NCBI RefSeq assembly: GCF_013364275.1
Contig: NZ_CP054932.1
Location: 1,178,001-1,242,000 of the forward strand
DNA from: Actinomadura sp. NAK00032
GTDB lineage: Bacteria > Actinomycetota > Actinomycetes > Streptosporangiales > Streptosporangiaceae
DNA length: 64,000 bases
Direction of reading: 5' to 3'
In this document: positions 33,091-41,111 of the stretch, in pieces
How the letters are laid out: each line of letters opens with the position of its first letter
Numbering within the stretch: the stretch's first letter is position 1
Made by a program: the position numbers and the translations under genes
Notes under the pieces: model-generated
What the model was told of the DNA's origin: nothing
What the model saw: the letters and a program-made list of their open reading frames with translations, nothing else
The model's database searches: none

Positions 33091-33821
33091 ACGACTGCAC
33101 GGACGTGCGCACCTCACTCGGGGTGTACGTGCTCGGCGCGCTCGACCCCGGCGAGCGGAGCCAGGTGGAGGGCCACCTGGAGCGCTGCCCCGCCTGCCGG
33201 GACGAGCTCGCCGGGCTGGCCGGCCTGCCCGCACTGCTCGGGCGGGTCGAGCGGGAGCAGCTCGAACAGTTGGCCGGGCCGCCGCCTGAGTTGCTGGACG
33301 GGCTGCTTGCCAGGGCGGCCGAGCGGAGGAGGGGACGGCTCGGACCGCTGGGGCGCCCGGCCGGCGGGCGCGGCCCCGCGGGGTGGGCCCCGCTCGCCGC
33401 CGCCGCGTGCCTGCTGCTGGTCGTCGGGGGCCTGTTCGGCGGCTTCGTCCTGCCGCTCGGGCGGGACGGCGGCGGCGCGGCGGCGCAGGCGTCGCCGTCC
33501 GCGACGGCCTCCCCGGCGGCGACCGCCGAACGGATCAGCGCCACGAACCCGCAGGGCGACATCAAGGGCTATGTGGTGCTCCGCAGGAAGGCGTGGGGGA
33601 CCGAGGTCGAGCTCCATCTCGCCGGGGTGCCGAAGGGGTCGCACTGCCGGTTGCAGGTGATCGCGCGGGACGGCCGCCGCGACGCGCTCGGCAGCTGGTA
33701 CGTGCCGTACGACGAGGGCTACGGTGAGTACCGCGGGTCGACGATGTTCCCGCGCGGCCAGCTGTTCTCGTTCGAGGTCGTCGGGCTGGACGGGCGGCCG
33801 ATCCTCACCATCCCCACCTGA
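33087..33821 (+). CDS. Zinc-finger anti-sigma factor (membrane)
   Basis: 244 residues. The N-terminal anti-sigma domain has H30-x3-C34-x2-C37 (GHLERCPACRDEL) plus Cys4, the ZAS fold that binds the sigma factor. One membrane span follows (about 110-132, APLAAAACLLLVVGGLFGGF). The outer domain of about 100 residues (NPQGDIKGYVVLRRKAW, ELHLAGVPKGSHCRL) is a beta sandwich like that of RskA/RslA-type proteins. It holds the sigma factor inactive until an extracytoplasmic signal. A hairpin follows the stop. Confidence 0.9.
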   Translation: MNDCTDVRTSLGVYVLGALDPGERSQVEGHLERCPACRDELAGLAGLPALLGRVEREQLEQLAGPPPELLDGLLARAAERRRGRLGPLGRPAGGRGPAGWAPLAAAACLLLVVGGLFGGFVLPLGRDGGGAAAQASPSATASPAATAERISATNPQGDIKGYVVLRRKAWGTEVELHLAGVPKGSHCRLQVIARDGRRDALGSWYVPYDEGYGEYRGSTMFPRGQLFSFEVVGLDGRPILTIPT

Positions 33822-33826
33822 GCGCC

Positions 33827-33851
33827 TCCCCGGACGGGCCGGGTCCGGGGA
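33827..33851 (+). terminator. Hairpin after the sigma/anti-sigma operon
   Basis: TCCCCGGA and TCCGGGGA pair across a 9-base loop. Confidence 0.45.
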
Positions 33852-33879
33852 AGAAACACGCGTCCCCGCGAGGTTGTGC

Positions 33880-34329
33880 ATGTCGATGACCGGAGCATTG
33901 ATCGCCGCGGCGGTCCTCATCGCGGCCACGGCGTTCGGCCTCGTCCGGCGGCGCCGTGACGGCGTGCTGCGCGCGCGCCGGGACGTGCTGGGCGCGCGTA
34001 GAGGGGAGGACGAGGTGGCGGAGACCATCCGGCCGGAGGACCTGGGCGCCGAACTCGGCGCGAAGGCCACGCTGCTGCAGTTCTCCAGCGCCTTCTGCGC
34101 GCCGTGCCGCGCCACCCGCCGCGTCCTCGGCGAGGTCACCGGGATGGTGGACGGCGTCGCCCACGTCGAGCTGGACGCCGAGGCGCACCTCGATCTCGTC
34201 CGCCGGCTGAACATCGTCCGGACCCCGACCGTCCTCGTCCTGGACGACGCCGGACGGGTCGTCCGGCGCGCCACCGGAGCGCCCCGCAAGCCCGACGTCA
34301 TCGCGGCCCTGGGCGAGGTGATCGCTTGA
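33880..34329 (+). CDS. Membrane-tethered thioredoxin-like protein
   Basis: 149 residues. An N-terminal span (about 3-21, MTGALIAAAVLIAATAFGL) is followed by an Arg-rich stop-transfer and a thioredoxin fold with the active site FCAPCRATRR, the cis-Pro loop RTPTVLVLD and a typical C-terminal helix. The basic residues after the span suggest the domain is cytoplasmic. It could reduce disulfides or feed the sulfur operon just downstream. ATG 33880 chosen (GCGAGG upstream); ATG 33886 is an alternative. Confidence 0.85.
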   Translation: MSMTGALIAAAVLIAATAFGLVRRRRDGVLRARRDVLGARRGEDEVAETIRPEDLGAELGAKATLLQFSSAFCAPCRATRRVLGEVTGMVDGVAHVELDAEAHLDLVRRLNIVRTPTVLVLDDAGRVVRRATGAPRKPDVIAALGEVIA

Positions 34330-34388
34330 TCGGCAGCCCTGCGACCTGCGTCAGGACGACTGTCACCGTCTCGGAAGGCGAGACAGAT

Positions 34389-34417
34389 GTGACAGCGCGT
34401 GGATTGCCGCTTAACAT
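34389..34417 (+). promoter_or_regulatory. Promoter of the leader peptide and sulfur operon
   Basis: GTGACA (34389-34394), 17-base spacer, TAACAT (34412-34417), then 7 bases to a GTG start. Transcription would start at the leader peptide start codon. Confidence 0.65.
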
Positions 34418-34424
34418 CGAGTCC

Positions 34425-34511
34425 GTGCGTTACTGGACAGAGCAGATGCTCACGAAGCGCCGCGCGGTCGACTTCTGCCGCGTGGCCGCCTCGCTCTGTC
34501 GCCCGGCCTGA
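34425..34511 (+). CDS. Cysteine-containing leader peptide (28 aa) upstream of the sulfur operon
   Basis: A short frame coding VRYWTEQMLTKRRAV then DFCRVAASLCRPA. The C-terminal part follows a pattern, LTxRRxxDxxRVxxxLCR, seen in peptides annotated as putative leader peptides upstream of sulfur-assimilation genes in actinomycetes. It has two Cys codons near the end. The GTG at 34425 is placed for leaderless initiation; ATG 34446 is the alternative. Mycobacterial leaderless Cys-rich ORFs are known cysteine-responsive attenuators. It precedes DUF4395 and the sulfurtransferase by 80 bases. The peptide is likely regulatory rather than functional as a product. Confidence 0.7.
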   Translation: MRYWTEQMLTKRRAVDFCRVAASLCRPA

Positions 34512-34591
34512 GGCATCGAGCCCGTCCGCCCCCGAGCACTTCTTCCTACTTCCAGCTCGTACGCACGCTTCCGCTCCGCCAGGAGTCCCCG

Positions 34592-35029
34592 ATGCAGGTT
34601 GATCCGCGTGGGCCGCGCTTCGGCGCGGCGGTCACGACCGTCGTCCTCATCGCGGTCCTGGTCACCGGAAGTTGGGCCCTGCTCGCCGCCCAGGCCGCCG
34701 TGTTCGCTCTCGCGACCTTCCTCGGCCTGCGGTACGCCCCGTACGGGCTGCTGTTCAGAGTGCTCATCCGTCCCCGGCTCGCGCCGCCCAGGGAACTGGA
34801 GGACGCCGCCGCGCCCCGCTTCGCGCAGGGTGTCGGGCTGGCGTTCGCCCTGGCCGGAACGGCCGGATACGCGACGGGGACCACCTGGCTCGGCATCGGT
34901 GCCACCGCCCTCGCGCTGGCGGCGGCGTTCCTGAACGCGGTGTTCGGGTTCTGCCTCGGCTGCGAGATGTACCTGCTCTTCCGACGTGTCACCGCGAAAC
35001 TCCGCTCCGAGAGGAAGGTTCCCGCATGA
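34592..35029 (+). CDS. DUF4395 membrane protein
   Basis: 145 residues, four membrane spans in two hairpins. The DUF4395 features visible are DPRGPRFGAAVT, the central LRYAPYGLLF and FGFCLGCEMYLL, with a conserved CxxC. The family is found next to rhodanese/sulfurtransferase and thioredoxin genes, which matches the setting. Its stop overlaps the start of the sulfurtransferase gene (ATGA). RBS AGGAG. Function unproven; a role in sulfur-compound or disulfide handling at the membrane is inference. Confidence 0.85.
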   Translation: MQVDPRGPRFGAAVTTVVLIAVLVTGSWALLAAQAAVFALATFLGLRYAPYGLLFRVLIRPRLAPPRELEDAAAPRFAQGVGLAFALAGTAGYATGTTWLGIGATALALAAAFLNAVFGFCLGCEMYLLFRRVTAKLRSERKVPA

Positions 35030-35865
35030 GCCGCTCAGACGTCCTGGTGGACACCGACTGGGTTGAGTCCCACCTGGACGACCCCGGCCTGGTCCTCGTC
35101 GAGGTCGACGAGGACGTGTCCGCCTACGACAAGGGCCACATCCGTGGCGCCGTGAAGATCGACTGGAAGACCGAGCTGCAGGACCCGGTCCGCCGCGACT
35201 TCGTGGACAAGACCGGGTTCGAGCAGCTGCTGTCCGCCAAGGGCATCGCCAACGACGACCTGGTGATCCTGTACGGCGGCAACAACAACTGGTTCGCGGC
35301 CTACGCGTACTGGTACTTCAAGCTGTACGGCCACACCAAGGTGAAGCTGCTCGACGGCGGCCGCAAGAAGTGGGAGCTCGACTCCCGCGAGCTGGTCACC
35401 GACGTCCCGACCCGTCCGGCCACCGACTACAAGGCCAAGGACCAGGACCTGACCATCCGCGCGTTCCGCGACGAGGTCGTGGAGGCCATCGGCAAGCAGA
35501 ACCTGGTGGACGTCCGGTCCCCCGACGAGTTCAGCGGCAAGCTGCTCGCCCCGGCGCACCTGCCGCAGGAGCAGTCGCAGCGGGCCGGCCACATCCCGAC
35601 CGCGGCCAACATCCCGTGGTCGAAGGCGGCCAACGACGACGGCACGTTCCGCTCGGACGAGGAGCTCCGCGAGCTGTACACGGCGGCCGGCGTCGACCTG
35701 AACAAGGACACCATCGCCTACTGCCGGATCGGCGAGCGCTCCTCGCACACCTGGTTCGCGCTGCGCGAGCTGCTCGGCATCGAGAACGTGAAGAACTACG
35801 ACGGTTCCTGGACCGAGTACGGCTCGCTGATCGGCGTGCCGATCGAGCTCGGCGCCGGCAAGTAA
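35026..35865 (+). CDS. Thiosulfate sulfurtransferase (rhodanese), CysA/SseA type
   Basis: 279 residues with two rhodanese domains. The C-terminal active-site loop is YCRIGERSSHTW with the catalytic Cys; the first domain is catalytically silent (YGGNNNWFA in the loop position). CRIGER is typical of the actinobacterial CysA2/SseA sulfurtransferases. It transfers sulfane sulfur from thiosulfate to a thiophilic acceptor. It is translationally coupled to DUF4395 and followed after 31 bases by DUF1416. Confidence 0.93.
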   Translation: MSRSDVLVDTDWVESHLDDPGLVLVEVDEDVSAYDKGHIRGAVKIDWKTELQDPVRRDFVDKTGFEQLLSAKGIANDDLVILYGGNNNWFAAYAYWYFKLYGHTKVKLLDGGRKKWELDSRELVTDVPTRPATDYKAKDQDLTIRAFRDEVVEAIGKQNLVDVRSPDEFSGKLLAPAHLPQEQSQRAGHIPTAANIPWSKAANDDGTFRSDEELRELYTAAGVDLNKDTIAYCRIGERSSHTWFALRELLGIENVKNYDGSWTEYGSLIGVPIELGAGK

Positions 35866-35896
35866 GTCCGCTGACCTTCCGAGTACTGGAGGAGCA

Positions 35897-36205
35897 ATGA
35901 CCCAGGGCTGCGCAGCGCCCGAGCAGACGGCGCACCTGCCTGCGACCGTCGACCTGACCAACGAGGCCGTCATCCAGGGCACCGTCACCCGCGGCGGCGT
36001 CCCGGTGTCCAGCGCCTACGCCCGCCTGCTCGACGCGTCCGGCGAGTTCACCGCCGAGGTGGTCACGGGCGACGAGGGCGTGTTCCGGTTCTTCGCCGCC
36101 GACGGCGACTGGACCGTCCGCGTCCTCGCGGCCGGCGGCGTGAGCATCGACAGCACCGTCACCGCGAAGACCGGCGAGGTCGCCGGCCTCGAGGTCGCCA
36201 TCTGA
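35897..36205 (+). CDS. DUF1416 domain protein
   Basis: 102 residues starting MTQGCAAPEQTAHLP, an Ig/transthyretin-like beta sandwich (VIQGTVTRGGVPVSSAYARL, GVFRFFAADGDWTVRVL). It is nearly always encoded next to a thiosulfate sulfurtransferase in actinobacteria. The conserved N-terminal Cys in QGCAAP may accept sulfur; that is inference. GGAGGAG precedes the ATG. Confidence 0.9.
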   Translation: MTQGCAAPEQTAHLPATVDLTNEAVIQGTVTRGGVPVSSAYARLLDASGEFTAEVVTGDEGVFRFFAADGDWTVRVLAAGGVSIDSTVTAKTGEVAGLEVAI

Positions 36206-36235
36206 CCCGGTCGCCCGACCGCGCACGGATCCTTC

Positions 36236-36274
36236 GGACCCCGCCGTCCCACCCCACCTGGGACGGCGGGGTCC
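36236..36274 (+). terminator. Perfect 16-bp terminator of the sulfur operon
   Basis: GGACCCCGCCGTCCCA and its complement flank a 7-base loop, 30 bases after DUF1416. Confidence 0.75.
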
Positions 36275-36365
36275 GTCGCGTCTCACCTGGACGATCGACC
36301 GGCCGGGACGGACCCGCTCGTACGCCCACCACGACGTTCGGCCGGATCCTCTACGATCGGGCGCC

Positions 36366-37667
36366 ATGGCCTGGCCGTCCGCCCGTTCGCCGCTAGTCCT
36401 CCCGTGGGCCGCGCTGAAGCTCGCGGGGCGGTTCGCCCTGCCGCTCGCCCTGTGGTTCACCGTGGGCGAGCTGCTGCGCTACGGCGCGATGTACGGCGGC
36501 TACCGGCTCGGCGCGATGAAGGGCACGGCCGCGTCCGTCGCACCGATCGTCACCATCGGCCTGCTCGTGGTGATCACGCTGACGGTCACGGTGCTGATGG
36601 TGCACAGCGTCCGCCAGGGCCTGGACGTGGTGCACGCCCGCGAGGCGGACGGCGACCTGACGCCGTGGGCGGTCGGCAACGAGGAGCCGGTGATCGGCGC
36701 GATCGGCCGCGCCGCGCTCCCGTTCGTCATCTTCTACCTGGCGTGGGGGCTGCAGAGCGAGGACGCCCGCGAGTTCGCGTCCGCGGCGGCGAGCCGCGGG
36801 TTCGCCGAGGGCGGCCTCGAAGGGCAGATCGAGGGCGCCGGGATGCTGCTGTCGCTGGAGAAGCACATCGGCCTCGCGATCGGCCTCACCGCGGGCCTGT
36901 TCGTGCTGAAGGTGCTGGCGGAGTGGCGGCTGGAGGAGCGGCTGCCCCGCGCCATCGGCGCGCTCGTCGCGTTCCTGGAGATCAACTTCGCGCTGTTCGG
37001 GATCTTCACCATCGACCACCTGCGCGGCCTCGGCACCGACTGGCTCACCGGGCGGGAGGTGTGGGGCTGGGTGACCGGCGTCGCCGGCCCCGCGTTCGAC
37101 CTGTGGCCGCCGTTCAAGGACGCCGTGCTCGGCGCCCTGATCTGGCTGGTCATCGCCGGGGTGATCCTCGGTCTGGACGCGGGGGACGAGCGGGTCGTGC
37201 TCGGCGGCGGCCGGGCGGGACGGCGGCTGGCGCGGGCGGGCGCGATCGACCGTGTCAACAGCCCCCGGGAGCTGCTCACCCGCGGGCTGCGGGAGATGTG
37301 GCTGCCCGCCTGGTACGGGCTGCGGCTCGTCCGCCGGTCCGGGATGATGCCGTTCGCCACGTTCTGCCTGCTGTTCGCCGGGCTCTACGCGGGGGAGGAC
37401 GCGTCCCGGCGGCTCGTGTACGAACTGATCGGCCCGCACGAGGTCGCCTGGTGGATGCAGTGGCTGCCCGCCATCGGCTACGGGACCGCGCTCGTCTTCG
37501 AGGTGCTGCGCGTGTGCCTGCTGGCGGCGGCGTTCAACCTGGTGATGGCGCGGGTCAGCGCGAGAAACGCAGCGAAGCCAGTGGGCCCCCCGGTTTCCGC
37601 GTCTCCTTCGGTGCCTGGATATGCAGCTCCAGTTCGTCCGCCTTGGCACGGGGCACCGTCGCCTTGA
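36366..37667 (+). CDS. Polytopic membrane protein of unknown function
   Basis: 433 residues with at least six to eight hydrophobic segments (for example WAALKLAGRFALPLALWFTV, APIVTIGLLVVITLTVTVLM, AVLGALIWLVIAGVILGLDA). A hydrophilic region includes LEGQIEGAGMLLSLEKHIG. No family is recognised. The ATG lies 8 bases after TACGAT with no Shine-Dalgarno sequence (probably leaderless). Its last 113 bases (the Pro/Ala-rich C-terminus) overlap the end of the convergent gene on the minus strand, so either the tails really overlap or the C-terminus is dispensable. Confidence 0.75.
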   Translation: MAWPSARSPLVLPWAALKLAGRFALPLALWFTVGELLRYGAMYGGYRLGAMKGTAASVAPIVTIGLLVVITLTVTVLMVHSVRQGLDVVHAREADGDLTPWAVGNEEPVIGAIGRAALPFVIFYLAWGLQSEDAREFASAAASRGFAEGGLEGQIEGAGMLLSLEKHIGLAIGLTAGLFVLKVLAEWRLEERLPRAIGALVAFLEINFALFGIFTIDHLRGLGTDWLTGREVWGWVTGVAGPAFDLWPPFKDAVLGALIWLVIAGVILGLDAGDERVVLGGGRAGRRLARAGAIDRVNSPRELLTRGLREMWLPAWYGLRLVRRSGMMPFATFCLLFAGLYAGEDASRRLVYELIGPHEVAWWMQWLPAIGYGTALVFEVLRVCLLAAAFNLVMARVSARNAAKPVGPPVSASPSVPGYAAPVRPPWHGAPSP

Positions 37668-38133
37668 CGGTGATGCCCATCGCGACGCCCGCCTTCGGCT
37701 CGGCCGTCCGCAGCCCGACCGCGAACCACACGCGGCCGTCGCCGTCGTGGAAGCGGTACCGCAGGCCGTAGGAGCCGACCGCCTTGGCGCTGGCGGCGTC
37801 CGAGGGCCGGACGGCCAGTTTCAGCCGCAGTTCCACCACGTCGCCGCCGCTCTGCCGGTCGCCGAGCGGCGCGGCCGTCCGCCGGTCGAGGACCTTCCAT
37901 TTCGCGCCGACCAGCTCGCCGATCCGGCCCTCGGGGAGCGCCGTCACCTTCTCCGGCGGCTTCAGCGAGTCGCGCATCAGGTCCGTCTCGTCCGCCCAGG
38001 GGATGACGAGCATCGCCGCCATCGCGCACACGAGCGCGATGGCCTGCACGACGCGCCGGTCGCGCGGCCGCATCCGCCGCTCGGACAGGTCGGGCAGCGG
38101 GATCCCGTCCGGCCGGGTATCGGAGGCCGTCAC
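37555..38133 (-). CDS. One-TM envelope protein, third gene of a three-gene operon
   Basis: 192 residues. A cytoplasmic N-terminus of about 28 residues, one membrane span (VVQAIALVCAMAAMLVIPW) and an outer beta-sandwich domain of about 140 residues (VVELRLKLAVRPSD, GLRYRFHDGDGRVWFAVGLR). The fold pattern resembles DUF4352-type domains and the two upstream neighbours. GTG start overlaps the previous stop (GTGA). No function recognised. Confidence 0.7.
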   Translation of the reverse strand: MTASDTRPDGIPLPDLSERRMRPRDRRVVQAIALVCAMAAMLVIPWADETDLMRDSLKPPEKVTALPEGRIGELVGAKWKVLDRRTAAPLGDRQSGGDVVELRLKLAVRPSDAASAKAVGSYGLRYRFHDGDGRVWFAVGLRTAEPKAGVAMGITVKATVPRAKADELELHIQAPKETRKPGGPLASLRFSR

Positions 38134-38726
38134 GGGTCCCGCACCTTGTACCGTTCGGCCGCCCCGCCGACGAGCCGGGCCGCCTTCTCCTCGTCGAGCC
38201 CGAGGTCGATGTCGGCGGCCGACGACAGCTGCGGCAGCAGCCCGCCGGTGCCGACCACCAGATGCGCGCCCTCCACCCGCTCCTTCGGCAGCTCGAACAC
38301 GAACTTGGTGGACGCCCAGATCATCGGCTGGTACATCGGCTGCTTGACCGAGGCGTCCGACGGGCGCGGATCCACCCGGAACGTGTAGCCGCCCGGCGTC
38401 TCCAGCTCCGCCGTCCTGAGCTGCAGCGGCTCGCGCGCCGCCATCGCGCTGAGCCTGACGACCAGGTAGACGCCGTCCGTCCCGACCGGGGGCCTGCCGC
38501 TCAGCGCGAGGTCCGGCTCCAGCGACCGCGCCGCGTCCACGCCGTCGACCCGCACGGTGAAGTCGCGGGTCTCGACCTTCTCGCCGACCGTCCCCCCGGT
38601 CCGGATCGGGTCGAGTTCCGTCGCCCGGACCTCCGGCCGGACGGAGTGCAGCCACATCGCGCCCGCGAGCAGGACCGTCCCGCCGAGCCCGGCGCCGCCC
38701 CGCAGCAGCACCCGCCGCGCGGTCAC
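38130..38726 (-). CDS. One-TM envelope protein, second gene of the operon
   Basis: 198 residues. An N-terminal span (VLLRGGAGLGGTVLLAGAMW) and an outer domain with FTVRVDGVDAARSL, GVYLVVRLSAMAAREPLQL and TKFVFELPKERVEGAHLVVG. It shares the strand pattern and size of its two operon partners. GTG start overlaps the stop of the first gene (GTGA); the frame stays open upstream but within that gene. No Cys in the outer domain. Function unknown. Confidence 0.7.
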   Translation of the reverse strand: MTARRVLLRGGAGLGGTVLLAGAMWLHSVRPEVRATELDPIRTGGTVGEKVETRDFTVRVDGVDAARSLEPDLALSGRPPVGTDGVYLVVRLSAMAAREPLQLRTAELETPGGYTFRVDPRPSDASVKQPMYQPMIWASTKFVFELPKERVEGAHLVVGTGGLLPQLSSAADIDLGLDEEKAARLVGGAAERYKVRDP

Positions 38727-39331
38727 GAGGCGCCCACCGCGAGCGTGAGGCGGCCGGCGAACTCGTCGCTCTTCTGATCCACGATCCAGTTGAAGCTGGT
38801 GTCGGTGAAGCCGTGCTCGTACTTCCACTCGCGCAGGCCCACGGTCAGCTTCTTCGGCGAGTCGGCCGGGCCCATCTCCCACATGGCGGACGCCTCCACG
38901 GGCAAGCCCGGCTGGGCCGTGCCCGTGGAGGCGCCGCCCGCGACCCCCTCGATCCGCTCGGGCTTGACCCACTTGCCGGCCTTGGTCAGCGCGACGACGC
39001 CGTCCGTCAGGCCGCCGGTGCCGAGCGACTCGGTCTCCTTGCCCTTGTTGAGCACCCGCATCCGCATGATGAGGAAGCGCTTCTCGCCGCTCCCGAACGT
39101 CTCGTCCGCCACCCCGGTCCGCACATCGCGGACGGTCACCTCGAACAAGCCGAGGTCGAGCCGCTCTCCCGCCTTCTTGACCGGCTGCTTGGGCTTCTCC
39201 TTGAACCCGCCCGCGGCCCCCACCCCCGCGCTCAGGACGGCGACCACGCCCAGCACGGCCAAGGACACGACCCACCGCCGCGCCTTCGCGCGCTGCGGGG
39301 GCGCTGGGGGGACCGGTGCCGTCGGCTGCAT
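38723..39331 (-). CDS. One-TM envelope protein, first gene of the operon
   Basis: 202 residues. A short Pro/Ala-rich cytoplasmic part, one span (WVVSLAVLGVVAVLSAGVGA) and an outer beta domain (DLGLFEVTVRDVRTGV, RFLIMRMRVLNKGKETESL, WEMGPADSPKKLTVGLREW), which looks like a DUF4352/Ig-type domain. The ATG at 39331 is 7 bases after TACCAT, so it is probably leaderless; the frame is open far upstream but that lies beyond the promoter. It diverges from the mycosin gene with 91 bases between. Confidence 0.75.
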   Translation of the reverse strand: MQPTAPVPPAPPQRAKARRWVVSLAVLGVVAVLSAGVGAAGGFKEKPKQPVKKAGERLDLGLFEVTVRDVRTGVADETFGSGEKRFLIMRMRVLNKGKETESLGTGGLTDGVVALTKAGKWVKPERIEGVAGGASTGTAQPGLPVEASAMWEMGPADSPKKLTVGLREWKYEHGFTDTSFNWIVDQKSDEFAGRLTLAVGAS

Positions 39332-39422
39332 CCGCCAGATGGTAATACGCCGACATGTCCGTCCCGGCTCATCCCGGTAGGGTGCATGTTGCTCATGCCG
39401 CGATTCGGGCTCTGGAGGAACG

Positions 39423-40580
39423 GTGCTGCGGCGTACGTCGACACTCGCTCTCGCATCCGCCATCGCGCTGGGCGCCCTGCTCACCCCTCCGCTGGCGGGT
39501 ACCCCGGCTTCGGCGGCGCCCGGCTGCTCCGAGGAACTCGTGTACGGCAGCCCCGCCAGGGAACTGCCGAAGCAGCTCTGGCCGCAGGAGCGGCTGAACT
39601 TCACCGACGTCTGGGAGCACACCCGCGGCCGGGGCGTGAAGGTGGCCGTCGTCGACAGCGGCGTCGACACCAGCCACCCGCAGCTCAGAGGGCACGTCAA
39701 GGCGTACGACGTGACGAAGAGCGGCCTGCGCGACTGCGTCGGCCACGGCACCGCCGTCGCCGGCATCATCGGCGCCGCCGACCTGCGCGACAAGGGCATC
39801 CCGTTCGTCGGCGTCGCCCCCGAGGCCGAGATCATCTCGGTGAAGATGGCGGTGAAGGCCACCGGCAACCAGTCCGGCTGGGCCGCGCAGGCGATCAAGA
39901 AGGCGGTCGACCTCGGCGCCAAGGTCATCAACATCTCGTCCCAGTCGCCCGACCTGCCCGACCTGCGGGCGGCCGTGCACTACGCGCAGAAGCGCGACGT
40001 CGTGATCGTCTCGGTGGCCGGCAACCTCACCGACCGCACCAAGCAGACCCCGCAGAAGGCCTACCCGGCCAGCTACCCCGGCGTGATCTCCGTCGGCGCC
40101 CTCGGCAAGGACGGCACGCTCGCGAACTTCTCCAACACGGTGACCCCCGTCACCGTGACCGCACCCGGCCAATCGGTCATCAGCACCTGGCCGCGCGGCT
40201 CCTACAAACTCGACGACGGCACCAGCCTCGCGGCCCCCTACGTCGCCGGCACCGCCGCGCTGATCCGCGCGTTCAACCCGAAGCTGAACTACAAGCAGGT
40301 CAAGCACCGCATCGAGAACACCGCGGACGGCGCCCAGGCCCAGGGCACCGGCTCCGGCGTGGTGAACCCCCTCCGCGCCGTCACCACCGTCGGCACGGGC
40401 GGCGGCACCACCCCCACGACCCCGGTCGCCGGCGTCCAGCGCGTGTCCATCGACCAGCCGCCCCCCGAGGACGCCTTCGGCCGCAACATGGCCCTCGCCA
40501 TAGCCGGCGCGGCCCTCGCCATAGCCGCCGCCGTAGGCGTCGCGGCCCTGGTGATCCCCGCCGCCCGCCGCCGCCCCTGA
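39423..40580 (+). CDS. mycP: Type VII secretion-associated subtilisin-like protease (mycosin) MycP
   Basis: 385 residues: signal peptide, S8 domain with Asp78 (VVDSGVDTSHP), His108 (GHGTAVAGI) and Ser268 (DGTSLAAPYVAGT), and a C-terminal span (LAIAGAALAIAAAVGVAALVI) with a short basic tail. The N-terminal extension with PGCSEELVYGSPARELPKQ wraps the domain in mycosins. MycP stabilises the ESX membrane complex and cleaves substrates outside the cell. GTG start with GAGGAA upstream. It opens the secretion locus. Confidence 0.93.
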   Translation: MLRRTSTLALASAIALGALLTPPLAGTPASAAPGCSEELVYGSPARELPKQLWPQERLNFTDVWEHTRGRGVKVAVVDSGVDTSHPQLRGHVKAYDVTKSGLRDCVGHGTAVAGIIGAADLRDKGIPFVGVAPEAEIISVKMAVKATGNQSGWAAQAIKKAVDLGAKVINISSQSPDLPDLRAAVHYAQKRDVVIVSVAGNLTDRTKQTPQKAYPASYPGVISVGALGKDGTLANFSNTVTPVTVTAPGQSVISTWPRGSYKLDDGTSLAAPYVAGTAALIRAFNPKLNYKQVKHRIENTADGAQAQGTGSGVVNPLRAVTTVGTGGGTTPTTPVAGVQRVSIDQPPPEDAFGRNMALAIAGAALAIAAAVGVAALVIPAARRRP

Positions 40581-40595
40581 CCCAGGAGCAATCCC

Positions 40596-41111
40596 ATGCA
40601 CGCTCCGGTGGAATTAGACGTAGGGATGCCGCCGAGTTCGAAATACACGGCCGCCGTATTGACCGCGATCCTTGTCGTCGTCGAGGTCTTCCTCGTGGCC
40701 GTGGTCTGGCCGCAGGGCGCGGGCGGGATGTTCTTAGCGGTCTGCATGGCGATTGTGTCCATTCTGGGCCTCGTAAGCCTTTCGTTGAGCCTGGTAGTGG
40801 CCATCGGCATGTTCCGCTACCGGGTCTGGCTCGAAGGGACGACGCTGTGCATTCAGGCCCCTTTCAGGGTGCGCCGTTCTGATCTGGCGCAGGCGGCCAC
40901 CGTCGAGGTGCAGGAGAACGCCCGGGGCGTGCCCTTTCTCATCGTCCGCGGCGGTGGAGGGGAACTCCTGCAAGCTCGCATGCTGACGTCCGAAAAACGG
41001 TCCCTCCCTTACGACCAGTTGGAAGCCCTGGCCGATGCCGTCGCCGCCGGACCCGCGGCGGAAGCGCCGGAGACGCGGAAGGCGCTGGCCCGTCTCAGGC
41101 CGGCGCGCTAG
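40596..41111 (+). CDS. Two-TM protein with a PH-like cytoplasmic domain, unknown
   Basis: 171 residues, 15 bases after mycP. Two adjacent spans (about 19-40 and 46-70) are followed by a domain of about 95 residues with RYRVWLEGTTLCIQAPFRVR and VPFLIVRGGGGELLQARML, the strand order of a bacterial PH (YdbT-like) domain. Codon use is less GC-biased than in the neighbours (TTG, TTA, GTA occur). Possibly an accessory of the secretion machine. Confidence 0.7.
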   Translation: MHAPVELDVGMPPSSKYTAAVLTAILVVVEVFLVAVVWPQGAGGMFLAVCMAIVSILGLVSLSLSLVVAIGMFRYRVWLEGTTLCIQAPFRVRRSDLAQAATVEVQENARGVPFLIVRGGGGELLQARMLTSEKRSLPYDQLEALADAVAAGPAAEAPETRKALARLRPAR

